Part shown: one piece after another, positions 34,329-42,756 of the stretch
Layout of the letters: each line of letters starts with the position of its first letter
Position numbering within the stretch: position 1 is the stretch's first letter
NCBI RefSeq assembly: GCF_031010195.1
Contig: NZ_JAUAMC010000006.1
Location: forward strand, 124,001-188,000
Direction of reading: 5' to 3'
Source of the DNA: Halomonas sp. SpR8
Lineage (GTDB): Bacteria; Pseudomonadota; Gammaproteobacteria; Pseudomonadales; Halomonadaceae
Length of the DNA stretch: 64,000 nt
The notes under the pieces: model-generated
Told to the model about the DNA's origin: nothing
Database searches by the model: none
What the model saw: only the letters and a program-made list of their open reading frames with translations
Position numbers and translations under genes: made by a program

Positions 34329-35126
34329 ATGCCGGTAAATAAAAGCAGCACAGCGTTTGGTCCTACGACGCTCAATCATGCCATGCAAATATTGCAGATT
34401 ACCGCGCGTGGTGGCTACCGGGGTGCAAGTATAGACGATTATCTGAATGCGTTGAGCTTCAGCCGTCCTACGCTCTACCGGTTGTTAAAAGGTCTCAAGC
34501 AGCAAGGGTTCTTACGCTCTTCTCCTGTCCGTGGGCGTTATCTGCTGGGTTATGAGCTGCTAGTGCTGGGTGCCCAGGCGGGCAATGGCGCGGGATTGAG
34601 GGACTTGGCCCGGCCAAGGTTACTGGCGCTGGCGCAGCGCTGGGGAGACAGCTTCTACCTGTTCGCTCGCGATGGCGTCAATGCTGTCTGCCTGGAAGTA
34701 CAGAACGGTGCTTATCCGGTGGGGAGTTTCGTTAGGGCGACGGGGGGACGTTTGCCACTAGGCGTTGGCCAAGCGTCGATTGCCTTGCTCGCGTATCTCG
34801 GTGCGGATGAAAGAAACGAAATACTCAGCCATAACGCGGAACGGCTGATAGACGAATACGCGATTGCCATCGCTGACATCGACGCCGAAATTGCCCACCA
34901 ACTGAAACATGGTTACGCCCGGGGCGTAGAAGGTTCGTTGCTCCCGGAATACAGCGGTCTGGCCATTCCTATTCTTGACCATAGCGGCCACCCCTTGGGT
35001 GCCATGAGCTGTTCGATGCTCAAATCGCGTATGACGGCAGATCACAAGTGGGAAGTGCTCCAAGGCATGCAGGAAGAGGTTGCCGCCATGGTCAATCAGG
35101 CCCATGGCCTGCTGTATCTGGATTAA
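34329..35126 (+). CDS. IclR-family transcriptional regulator
   Basis: A 265-residue regulator: winged helix-turn-helix (about 15-75, SIDDYLNALSFSRPTLYRLL and KGLKQQGFL) and a C-terminal effector domain (about 95-255) with LAQRWGDSFYLFARDGVNAV, SFVRATGGRLPLGVGQASIA, and near the end LAIPILDHSGHPLGAMSCS. The ATG at 34329 is chosen; a TTG 42 bases upstream would only add unlikely residues. It lies six bases before the FAD oxidoreductase gene in the same direction, so it probably controls that operon and itself. Confidence 0.9.
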   Translation: MPVNKSSTAFGPTTLNHAMQILQITARGGYRGASIDDYLNALSFSRPTLYRLLKGLKQQGFLRSSPVRGRYLLGYELLVLGAQAGNGAGLRDLARPRLLALAQRWGDSFYLFARDGVNAVCLEVQNGAYPVGSFVRATGGRLPLGVGQASIALLAYLGADERNEILSHNAERLIDEYAIAIADIDAEIAHQLKHGYARGVEGSLLPEYSGLAIPILDHSGHPLGAMSCSMLKSRMTADHKWEVLQGMQEEVAAMVNQAHGLLYLD

Positions 35127-35132
35127 CGCGCT

Positions 35133-36422
35133 ATGCCACACACTACGCATCCATCCCATCAGCGCCCTTGTGGCTGGAACGCTTGGCTAGCCGAGCGCCA
35201 GCCGCGCCCCGCTCTACGCGGTCACTCCGAGGCAGATGTCGTCATCATCGGAGCCGGTTATACCGGTTTTGCGGCAGCCTCTGCCTGGCACCAGGCGCGC
35301 CCTGGAGACCGTATCAAGATCCTCGAAGCTGATCTGATAGGCGAAGGAAGCCCAGGGCGCAACTCCGGCTTTATGCTGGAAATTGCCCTGGCTAACGATG
35401 CTCGCCCCGAAGAGCTTGAGCGCATGGAGAAGCTGAACGCGTTAAGCCGACAAACCATGGCGCTACTGCGCGCGCGTGTCGAACGTTTGGGTATTGACTG
35501 CCAACTCGAGCGTAGTGGCACCTATCGCGCTGCCCGTAGCGCGATAGGCCAGCGCGCTTTGAACCAGTATGAAGCGTTTCTGAAGGCTGCTGGGCTTCCC
35601 TACCAAACGTTGAACGGTAGCCAACTCGCTGAGCGAATCGGTACGCACTACTATACCCAGGGGATTTATTCGCCGGACTGCTATCTCGTCCAGCCCGCCG
35701 CATTGATTGTGGGTTTAGCGGATTCATTGGAAGCCGGTATCGAGCTGCATGAGCGCTCGCCAGCGACTCAAATAGTACCTGATGGGAAGAAATGGCGCGT
35801 TACGACACCCGAAGGCGACGTTACGACTGGGCAGGTGATTCTGGCTAATAACGCTTTTTCCAGGGCCTTGGGTGCCGACCCTTCGCGGCTAACCGCTATT
35901 TATACCTACGCCGCTATTACCGCGCCTTTACCGGAACCAGAGCGCCAACGCATCGCCGCAACGACCTGGGGGCTGCTCCCCGCACACCGCTTAGGCTGTA
36001 CGCTGCGCACTACCGTTGATGGCCGCTTGATGATCCGCTCGCGTTACAGCTATGAGCGCGAAGCCGATAACGCCCGTATCGAGGCCGAACTGAAAGCGAG
36101 CCTTGAGGCCCGCTACCCGGAGCTCACCCCCGTGCACTTCGACAAGGTCTGGGGAGGTACCACCGGGCTGACCTATAACGGTGCACCACTTTGGGGCGAG
36201 ATCCAGCCCGGGTTGTATGTTTCGGCGGGGTGTAATGGCGGCGGTATCGTCAAAGGTACCTTCCTGGGCGATGCCTTGGCCCGATACGCGCTCGGACAGC
36301 CGGTTGAGGATATTGCGCCGCTGTTCGGCAAGGCGAGCTGGATGCCCCCTGACCCCGTTCGTCGGTTGGGTTTCTACCTGACCAGTGAAATGGAGCGCCG
36401 TAAGGCAAAAAACGAAACCTGA
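35133..36422 (+). CDS. FAD-dependent amine/amino acid oxidase (PuuB/DAO family)
   Basis: A 429-residue flavoprotein of the D-amino-acid oxidase fold. The FAD motif is ADVVIIGAGYTGFAAASAWH at about residue 30, with ADLIGEGSPGRNSGFMLEIA typical of gamma-glutamylputrescine oxidoreductase-like enzymes. The C-terminal GGTTGLTYNGAPLWGEI and YVSAGCNGGGIVKGTFLGDA close the FAD site. It oxidises an amine or N-substituted amino acid. It follows the IclR gene by six bases and is followed after 28 bases by an NhaC-family carrier. The exact substrate is unknown. Confidence 0.87.
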   Translation: MPHTTHPSHQRPCGWNAWLAERQPRPALRGHSEADVVIIGAGYTGFAAASAWHQARPGDRIKILEADLIGEGSPGRNSGFMLEIALANDARPEELERMEKLNALSRQTMALLRARVERLGIDCQLERSGTYRAARSAIGQRALNQYEAFLKAAGLPYQTLNGSQLAERIGTHYYTQGIYSPDCYLVQPAALIVGLADSLEAGIELHERSPATQIVPDGKKWRVTTPEGDVTTGQVILANNAFSRALGADPSRLTAIYTYAAITAPLPEPERQRIAATTWGLLPAHRLGCTLRTTVDGRLMIRSRYSYEREADNARIEAELKASLEARYPELTPVHFDKVWGGTTGLTYNGAPLWGEIQPGLYVSAGCNGGGIVKGTFLGDALARYALGQPVEDIAPLFGKASWMPPDPVRRLGFYLTSEMERRKAKNET

Positions 36423-36450
36423 CTCCACCCACCACTATAAAAAAAGAGAG

Positions 36451-37863
36451 ATGACAATGGATCCTCAAGATCATATCGGGCTGCTGTCCATTATGCCGGC
36501 GGCATTGGCCATCGTGCTGGCATTTGTCACCCGTAATACGGTTTTTTCGCTGGCTGTTGCCTGTTTCGTTGGGGTGATTACCCTGGGCAATGGGCTGATG
36601 GGGTTTCCGACGCTGTTAAAGGAAACTCTGGGCACCACCAGCTTCTCCTGGATACTGCTGTTGGAGCTATTCATTGGCACAGTGATCGCGTTTTTCCAAC
36701 GCACCGGGGCGATTCAGAACTTTACCGCCTGGGTGGAACGCCGTGCTTTATCGCGGGTACGGGTTCAGTTGGTTGCCTGGGTGATGGGCATGTTCGTTTT
36801 TTTCAGCGACTACTTCAGCCCTCTGTTTGTCGGTAGCACCATGCGTGGCCTAACGGATCGGTACCGGGTTTCGCGGGAAAAACTGGCCTACATCGCCGAC
36901 TCTACCTCGGCGCCGGTAAGTGTCATGGTGCCCATCACTGGTTGGGCAGTGTTTATCTCCGGCCTGTTGATCGGTATGGGCCCCATCGAAAATGCTGCTC
37001 AGGCGATGGGAGTCTTTCTGCATGCGATACCTTTCAACCTCTATGCATGGCTATCGGTGTTGGTGGTCGGGCTGGTGATCGTGGGCGTCATTCCGCTCTT
37101 TGGGCCGATGCGCGAAGCCGAGCGCCGGGCTCAGGAGGAGGGCAAAGTGCTGCGTGATGGGGCAGAACCGCTGGTGGGTGAGGAACTGACGGAAATTCCG
37201 CCTTATGAAGGGGCACGCACCAGCCTGTTCTGGAATTTTTTCGCCCCGGTTCTGGTAGTGGTTGGCGTTGCGGTGGGCACCTTTATCGTGATGGACTCGG
37301 CCAAGACCATGGAGGCATTTCTGGCGGCTTCCGTGTTTCTCGGTATCGTTATGCGCCTTCAGGGCATTCCCTTCAGCGATATTATGAAAACCTCAATGGC
37401 AGGGATGAAGGGGGTAATGCCCGCCATTATCATTCTGGCGTTAGCCTACTCGTTGAATCAGCTCTCCAAAGACATGGGCACGGCTAACTATATCGTCGAA
37501 GCCACCGCTGGCTGGCTAACACCGGCTCTGCTCCCGGCCATGACGTTCCTGATTGCCGCTGTTATCGCTTTTTCAACCGGCACCTCTTGGGGCACCTTCG
37601 CTATCATGATGCCGCTGGCTGTGCCGCTCGCGTTCAACTTTAGCGGCGATATGGTTACACCGCTGGTGTATGCCACAGTGGCCGCTGTGGCGGGTGGTGG
37701 GGTCTTTGGGGATCACTGTTCGCCCCTGTCGGATACCTCAGTGCTGGCCTCAACAGGGGCTGCTTCTGATCATATCGATCATATCAAAACGCAGATTCCC
37801 TTCGCGCTAGCCGTCGCTATGCTTTCCCTGGCGATGTACCTGTTGCTTGGCCTCACGCTGTAA
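36451..37863 (+). CDS. NhaC-family carrier (Na+/H+ antiporter superfamily)
   Basis: A 470-residue membrane protein with about eleven predicted helices. It has the NhaC/ArsB-type GTVIAFFQRTGAIQNF, FVFFSDYFSPLFVGSTMRGL, SAPVSVMVPITGWAVF, FSTGTSWGTFAIMMPLAV and the strongly conserved GGGVFGDHCSPLSDTSVLAS. AAGAGAG precedes the ATG at 36451; an upstream frame would extend into the previous gene. Within an oxidase operon under an IclR regulator it may be a substrate carrier exchanging with Na+ or H+, rather than a housekeeping antiporter. That role is inference. Confidence 0.88.
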   Translation: MTMDPQDHIGLLSIMPAALAIVLAFVTRNTVFSLAVACFVGVITLGNGLMGFPTLLKETLGTTSFSWILLLELFIGTVIAFFQRTGAIQNFTAWVERRALSRVRVQLVAWVMGMFVFFSDYFSPLFVGSTMRGLTDRYRVSREKLAYIADSTSAPVSVMVPITGWAVFISGLLIGMGPIENAAQAMGVFLHAIPFNLYAWLSVLVVGLVIVGVIPLFGPMREAERRAQEEGKVLRDGAEPLVGEELTEIPPYEGARTSLFWNFFAPVLVVVGVAVGTFIVMDSAKTMEAFLAASVFLGIVMRLQGIPFSDIMKTSMAGMKGVMPAIIILALAYSLNQLSKDMGTANYIVEATAGWLTPALLPAMTFLIAAVIAFSTGTSWGTFAIMMPLAVPLAFNFSGDMVTPLVYATVAAVAGGGVFGDHCSPLSDTSVLASTGAASDHIDHIKTQIPFALAVAMLSLAMYLLLGLTL

Positions 37864-37873
37864 CACCGTTCTC

Positions 37874-37906
37874 CCTGCGATGACAAAGAGCGTGCGTTGT
37901 CGCAGG
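37874..37906 (+). terminator. Weak hairpin after the NhaC-family gene
   Basis: CCTGCGA and TCGCAGG arms with a 19-base loop, ten bases after the stop and 18 bases before the end of the convergent LysE gene. No T-tract, so function is uncertain. Confidence 0.3.
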
Positions 37907-37923
37907 ACTAACACCAAACGGTA

Positions 37924-38544
37924 CTACCCAGCAGGACGGCGCATCACGGTCATCAACACTCCCGCGCCGATCAAGCTACCAGCACCGCAGCGGTGCAACA
38001 GGCGGCGAAACCTGGCGGACATGAGTTGTCGGCTAGTGGTCGACAGCAGTGTATAGCTGAGATCTGAGATGACTCCTATCACCAGAAAGGTGGTAAACAG
38101 GATCGCCAACTGGGGCGCCAACGGTTGGGTCTGGTTAATAAACTGCGGCATAAAGGCCATAAAGAATAGAATGCTTTTGGGGTTCAGGAGTGTCACCCAA
38201 AATGCCTTTGCGGTGCCTTGTTTAACGTTAGCCCCAGAGGCTTCCAGGTCGTTCAATTGGCCGGACTCACGCCACATCTTGATGCCAAGATAAAGTAGAT
38301 AGACAACCCCTAGCCATTTGACGATGGCGAATAGCTCCGCCGACGCCATCAGCAGGGCGCCTACGCCGGCAAAGGAAAGCGACATAGCCACCAAATCGCC
38401 CATAAAAAAGCCGGGCAGCATCGCCAGCGCGGCTCTGCGGCCTTGATTGATGCCGGTCATGACCAGCAGGGCAACGGCAGGGCCAGGGGAAGCGATCACC
38501 AAAAACGAAGCCAATACAAACGATAGCCAGAGCTCAATCGACAT
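37924..38544 (-). CDS. LysE/RhtB-family amino acid exporter
   Basis: A 206-residue protein with six hydrophobic helices. The N-terminal segment is LVIASPGPAVALLVMTGINQ followed by GRRAALAMLPGFFMGD, with the conserved PGP and G...G spacing. LLNPKSILFFMAFMPQF lies in the middle. It exports amino acids or homoserine-like compounds. It converges on the NhaC gene with 60 bases between the stops. Substrate not predictable. Confidence 0.92.
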   Translation of the reverse strand: MSIELWLSFVLASFLVIASPGPAVALLVMTGINQGRRAALAMLPGFFMGDLVAMSLSFAGVGALLMASAELFAIVKWLGVVYLLYLGIKMWRESGQLNDLEASGANVKQGTAKAFWVTLLNPKSILFFMAFMPQFINQTQPLAPQLAILFTTFLVIGVISDLSYTLLSTTSRQLMSARFRRLLHRCGAGSLIGAGVLMTVMRRPAG

Positions 38545-38983
38545 AGCGTTAATCTGCCTGTTGTTGAATTATTAATTAAATCTCGCCATATAGTTGTAAG
38601 CTCTGTATTGCCGCGTGGCAATTCTATCCGCTGATTTACTGCGCTATTTATTGAGATAATGCTTCGCTTACGACACTGAAGCATCGCTAAGTGTTGCATT
38701 CGCTGACAGTTAGCCAACGCCATCGGTTATTTGATAACCCTCAATAGTAGGCAGGGATAACACCATGGCTGAGCCCATTAGCGCGTCAGTCAGTTTGCTT
38801 GAGCCTCAGGTGTTGACGTGTAGCGCTTAAGGGTTCACGGTATGGGCAGTGGTTAGCAAGTCGAACGTTGTCAGCAGTATCGAAGCATCTTCAGTGTTTG
38901 AGTCTGGTGAAAGTCTCTTGTTATACCCACTGCAGTTCGGGTATTTCCCCCGGCAATATTTCACAAAATCGAGGATTTCGATC
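38545..38983. promoter_or_regulatory. Intergenic region with long leader of the cold-shock gene
   Basis: 439 bases between lysE and the cold-shock gene. A 21-codon frame at 38765-38830 (MAEPISASVSLLEPQVL...) with an AGGGAT site is the only peptide candidate and may be chance. A small hairpin ATTGCC-GCGT-GGCAAT lies near 38609-38624. The last 150 bases are the likely long 5' leader typical for cspA-type mRNAs. GAGG stands nine bases before the ATG. Confidence 0.4.
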
Positions 38984-39190
38984 ATGGCAACTGGTACTGT
39001 AAAGTGGTTTAACGACGCCAAAGGTTTTGGTTTCATCTCTCCAGAAGATAGCGGCGACGATGTGTTTGCCCACTTCTCTGAAATTCAAGCTGAAGGTTTC
39101 AAGTCCCTGGAAGACGGTCAAAAGGTCTCTTTTGATGTGACTCAGGGTCAGAAAGGCCTTCAGGCTTCCAATATTAAGGTTATAGGCTAA
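38984..39190 (+). CDS. CspA-family cold-shock protein
   Basis: A 68-residue single-domain OB-fold protein. Both RNA-binding motifs are present: [19 protein letters not shown] contains RNP1 (KGFGFI) and RNP2 (DVFAHF). It begins [12 protein letters not shown], the normal family start, which decides the start against an upstream in-frame extension. It binds single-stranded RNA/DNA as a chaperone. It has its own terminator 44 bases later. Confidence 0.95.
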   Translation: MATGTVKWFNDAKGFGFISPEDSGDDVFAHFSEIQAEGFKSLEDGQKVSFDVTQGQKGLQASNIKVIG

Positions 39191-39233
39191 GCGCCATACC
39201 AAAATGTTGAATATCGATTAGATCGGTAAGCTT

Positions 39234-39262
39234 AAAAAACCTCGCCAAGAGCGGGGTTTTTT
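39234..39262 (+). terminator. Rho-independent terminator after the cold-shock gene
   Basis: Stem CCTCGC/GCGGGG flanked by six A and six T, loop CAAGA. The A-tract and T-tract make it bidirectional, though the MocR gene on the other strand ends 103 bases away. Confidence 0.88.
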
Positions 39263-39364
39263 GCGTTCCGCTGATGGTATTCAATGGCTTATACGAAGTT
39301 TAATTTTTGCAACGCGTGGCTTGGCACGTAGTGGTTTATTCAAACGGATATCGGTAAAACAGCG

Positions 39365-40774
39365 TTAGAAAAGGCTTAATAGCCGCCCGAGGGTTTCCAT
39401 GCCTCGTTCGCTGCTAGGCGTCCAGGGAGATCCGTAGCTCAGACGTATGCAATGGCGGAACTGCTGGGTTGCGGAAAAGATGGGGCCTGGAGCTAGGCTA
39501 ACACCCTGATCCAATGCCAAATTAAACAACCGCAGCGAATCCACTTCTTCGGGAAACTCCACCCATAAAAAGTAGCCGCCTGCCGGGCGGGTGATGCGGG
39601 TATGGGTAGGGAAGTAGCGATCGGCGGCCGCCAGCATGCTGTTTTGTTGGGCTTCCAGAGCGTGACGGAGCTTGCGCAAGTGGCGGTCATAACCGCCGTG
39701 CTGCAAGTAGTCGGCAATCGCCGCCTGGGCGGGCACCGAAGGCGAGATGGTGGTCATCAGTTTTAGCCGCGAAATAGCCTGGGCATAGCGGCCACCCGCA
39801 ACCCAGCCAACCCGGTAGCCAGGTGCCAAGCACTTTGAGAAAGAGCTGCAGTGAATCACCAAGCCCTCATCATCGAGGGCTTTTACGGGCGCAGGCGGCG
39901 TGCTGCCAAAGTACAATTCGGCATACACATCATCCTCTAGCATGGGTATCTGGTGCTGTTTTAACAGCTGATAAAGGGCTTGTTTACGTTCTTTACTCAG
40001 GCTGGCGCCGATGGGGTTCTGCAGATGGCTCATAAACCAGCAGGCTTTGATCGGCAGCGTCTCTAGCCGCTCTGCCAAAACGTCGAGGTCGATTCCCTCC
40101 CGTGGGTGAACCGGTATCTCCACGGCGCGAAGTTTTAGCCGCTCCAATACCTGCAGGCTGGCATAAAACGCTGGGGACTCTATTGCCACCAGATCACCCG
40201 GCTGAGTCACACACTGAAGGGCGAGATTAAGCCCCTCCATGGCGCCATTGGTAATCACCAGCTCATCCATCGGCAGTTGAATACCGCCCAGCATGTAGCG
40301 CAGGGCAATCTGCCGACACAGATCGGTGTGCCCGGTGGTCATATCAGCCACCACCTGTTGGGGCGAAAGCTCGCGCAACCCCCGTGTCATGCTAGTGGCC
40401 AGGCGAGAAAGCGGAAACAGCTCGGGGCTGGGAAAAGCCGAGCCGAAGGGCACCGTTCGGTCATCTTGCAGCGAGCCAAGCACCGAGAACACCAGCTCGC
40501 TGACTTCTACCTCCGCCGGGTCGGTGGGCTGCAGTGTCACGCGTGGTTCTTCCAGCAAACGCCGGGCGTGTTCACGAACAAAATACCCCGAGCGCGCCCG
40601 TGCTGTGATAAGCCCTTGGTTTTCCAGTAAGTAATAAGCTTGGAATACCGTAGAAGGGCTGATGCCATGATGTCGGCTGGCCTGGCGCACTGAAGGAATG
40701 CGCTCCCCAGGGCCAAGCACGCCCTGGCGAATCAGCGTGGCTATCTCATCGGCAAACTGTTCGTAGCGTTTCAT
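39365..40774 (-). CDS. MocR-type regulator (GntR helix-turn-helix fused to aminotransferase domain)
   Basis: A 469-residue protein. Residues about 1-70 form a GntR winged helix (MKRYEQFADEIATLIRQGVL, GERIPSVRQASRHHGISPST). Residues about 100-469 are a class I aminotransferase fold, with the PLP lysine in HCSSFSKCLAPGYRVGWV and the aspartate in PMLEDDVYAELYFG. Such proteins sense PLP or amino-acid-derived ligands. The start at 40774 is chosen as the beginning of the GntR domain; a frame reaching 40921 adds an unlikely N-terminus. It is divergent from ccoG, and its target is unknown. Confidence 0.92.
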   Translation of the reverse strand: MKRYEQFADEIATLIRQGVLGPGERIPSVRQASRHHGISPSTVFQAYYLLENQGLITARARSGYFVREHARRLLEEPRVTLQPTDPAEVEVSELVFSVLGSLQDDRTVPFGSAFPSPELFPLSRLATSMTRGLRELSPQQVVADMTTGHTDLCRQIALRYMLGGIQLPMDELVITNGAMEGLNLALQCVTQPGDLVAIESPAFYASLQVLERLKLRAVEIPVHPREGIDLDVLAERLETLPIKACWFMSHLQNPIGASLSKERKQALYQLLKQHQIPMLEDDVYAELYFGSTPPAPVKALDDEGLVIHCSSFSKCLAPGYRVGWVAGGRYAQAISRLKLMTTISPSVPAQAAIADYLQHGGYDRHLRKLRHALEAQQNSMLAAADRYFPTHTRITRPAGGYFLWVEFPEEVDSLRLFNLALDQGVSLAPGPIFSATQQFRHCIRLSYGSPWTPSSERGMETLGRLLSLF

Positions 40775-41119
40775 GGGATAAACCGTCGGTGCATTGAGTA
40801 AAACGCCCGAATACTCGATCACAGTGTTAGCAGGCACAGCGCGGCTCTCTGCGTATGGAAAACACCACTGTGTCGCACGTGAAAAGTATAAAACAGGCTC
40901 AAATATATTAATAAACAGCATATCAGAAAGCAGGGATATGGGTGCGCTGATGCTAACTGATACGCTTTATTTATCTGCAGCTGCGTCTGTTTGTGTCTCC
41001 TCTGTACAGGCAAAGTAGCGGCTAACTTAAAAGTCGCGCCTGCTAACAAATGGTTAATCATCTACCCGCGACGCCCCTCGACCGCATAAAACTCCATTCC
41101 CTCTTTTTTGGATATCGGT
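40775..41119. promoter_or_regulatory. Divergent region between mocR and ccoG
   Basis: 345 bases with no recognisable gene. I looked for an FNR/ANR-type TTGAT-N4-ATCAA site upstream of ccoG and did not find one. Promoters for both genes must lie here. Confidence 0.4.
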
Positions 41120-42550
41120 ATGACGCAACGCATCCCACTGCAAGACCTGACCACCGAGGCCGCGGTTGAACACCATACGCCTCCGCCTCATAAATCCCAT
41201 CGGCCTCCCAAACCTGGGCATATTTATGTGCGCGAAATAGGCGGTTTTTTTCAGCGTATTCGGCGCCACTCTAACTGGCTGCTGATGGCGCTCTATTTCG
41301 GCTTGCCGTGGATCAATTGGGGCGATCGGCCGCTGGTGTGGTTTGACCTCTCTGCCCAGGAATTCCACCTGTTTGCGGCGACGTTTTATCCACAGGACTT
41401 TATCTTACTCACCTGGATTCTGGTGCTCTGCGCCTTTGGTCTGTTTTTGATCACGGTGGTGGCAGGGCGCGTGTGGTGTGGCTATAGCTGCCCGCAAAGC
41501 GTGTGGACGTTTCTGTTTATCTGGTTTGAGCATCGCCTGGAGGGGCCTCGGCACCGTCGCATTCGACGTGATAAAGCACCTAGGAACATTGACACGCTTT
41601 GGCGAAAGACCGCTAAACATACAGCTTGGCTACTGATTGCTCTGGCAACGGGGATAGCTTTTGTCGGCTACTTCACGCCCATCAGAGCGTTAGTGGTGGA
41701 TACGTTTACCTTGGATGCACACCCATTGGCGTTGTTCTGGATTGGCTTTTTTACCCTGTTCACCTACTTGAATGCCGGTTGGCTTCGCCATCAGGTGTGT
41801 CTGCATATGTGCCCCTATGCGCGCTTCCAGTCGGCGATGTTCGACGCCGATACGCTGATTGTTTCCTACGATGCCGCCCGCGGTGAGCCGCGCCGCAACC
41901 ATCCTCAAAAGGGCGTTGAGGCCACTCGCGCTGGCGACTGCATCGACTGCGAGCTGTGCGTTCAGGTATGCCCCACCGGCATCGATATTCGTGACGGGCT
42001 GCAGTACGAGTGCATTGGTTGTGCGGCGTGCATCGATGCCTGCGATAGCGTGATGGCGCGGATCGATAAGCCGCTTGGCCTGATTCGGTACACCACCGAA
42101 CGCGCGCTGGAGGGTAAACCGACCCGCTTTTGGCGCCCTCAGCTATTGGCTTATACGGCGGCGTTACTCTCCATGGTGGTGCTGTTAGTCGGTTTCTTGA
42201 ACGCCCGGGTGCCTATTGATGTAGAGATTGCCCGCGATCGCCAGGCGCTGTTTGAAAGCACGGTCGAGGGCCGCATTATCAATTACTACAACGTGACGCT
42301 GCGCAATCAAGATAACCAACCCCATCATTACGTGATATCCGCCATGGGGCTACCAGGGCTTCGTCTGCAGGGTGTGGATACGTTAGAAGTAGCGGCTAAC
42401 GAGACACGCAGCCTACGTCTAGCCCTCACCGCCGATGCTGGTGATCTGTCACGGCCCAGCCATTCCATTGAACTGCGCTTCATTGCATTAGACGACCCCT
42501 CGATAGTAAGCGTCAGTGAAACACGTTTTCTGGGGCCTTCTAGGGAGTAG
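41120..42550 (+). CDS. ccoG: Cytochrome c oxidase accessory protein CcoG (FixG/RdxA family)
   Basis: A 476-residue membrane ferredoxin involved in copper delivery to cbb3 oxidases. Helices near residues 45-60, 80-105, 155-180 and 190-210 surround the VWCGYSCPQSVWT motif. Two 4Fe-4S cysteine sets follow at about 275-315 (DCIDCELCVQVCPTGIDI and CIGCAACIDACDS). The C-terminal part after helix 340-365 is the periplasmic IG-like domain. The ATG at 41120 is preferred to a TTG at 41108. No ccoNOQP or ccoIS genes are next to it in this window. Confidence 0.93.
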   Translation: MTQRIPLQDLTTEAAVEHHTPPPHKSHRPPKPGHIYVREIGGFFQRIRRHSNWLLMALYFGLPWINWGDRPLVWFDLSAQEFHLFAATFYPQDFILLTWILVLCAFGLFLITVVAGRVWCGYSCPQSVWTFLFIWFEHRLEGPRHRRIRRDKAPRNIDTLWRKTAKHTAWLLIALATGIAFVGYFTPIRALVVDTFTLDAHPLALFWIGFFTLFTYLNAGWLRHQVCLHMCPYARFQSAMFDADTLIVSYDAARGEPRRNHPQKGVEATRAGDCIDCELCVQVCPTGIDIRDGLQYECIGCAACIDACDSVMARIDKPLGLIRYTTERALEGKPTRFWRPQLLAYTAALLSMVVLLVGFLNARVPIDVEIARDRQALFESTVEGRIINYYNVTLRNQDNQPHHYVISAMGLPGLRLQGVDTLEVAANETRSLRLALTADAGDLSRPSHSIELRFIALDDPSIVSVSETRFLGPSRE

Positions 42551-42572
42551 TGGCTATAGCGCTAGGCGCTCG

Positions 42573-42608
42573 ATAGGATCTCGGGAGGCGAGGAGCCTGG
42601 GATCCTAT
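42573..42608 (+). terminator. Hairpin after ccoG
   Basis: Eight-base arms ATAGGATC/GATCCTAT with an inner GGC/GCC pairing, 23 bases after the ccoG stop. Only a weak T-rich tail (TTAGAACCATTTGTT). Probable terminator. Confidence 0.5.
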
Positions 42609-42756
42609 TAGAACCATTTGTTAACCATCCCCTGACGTTTTATCAGTGCACATAGTGAGTTTATTTCTGCATTGTTAATTAACGACAGATCGGCGAAATA
42701 TGGCTGCCGGTCAACAATGAAGAGCAACAACAATCTATAAGTGCGCTGAGGTCGTT

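Noticed and set aside
38765-38830. 21-codon frame (MAEPISASVSLLEPQVL...) before the cold-shock gene
   Set aside because: An AGGGAT site is present but there is no other support; chance occurrence is likely, so it is only mentioned in the gap description.
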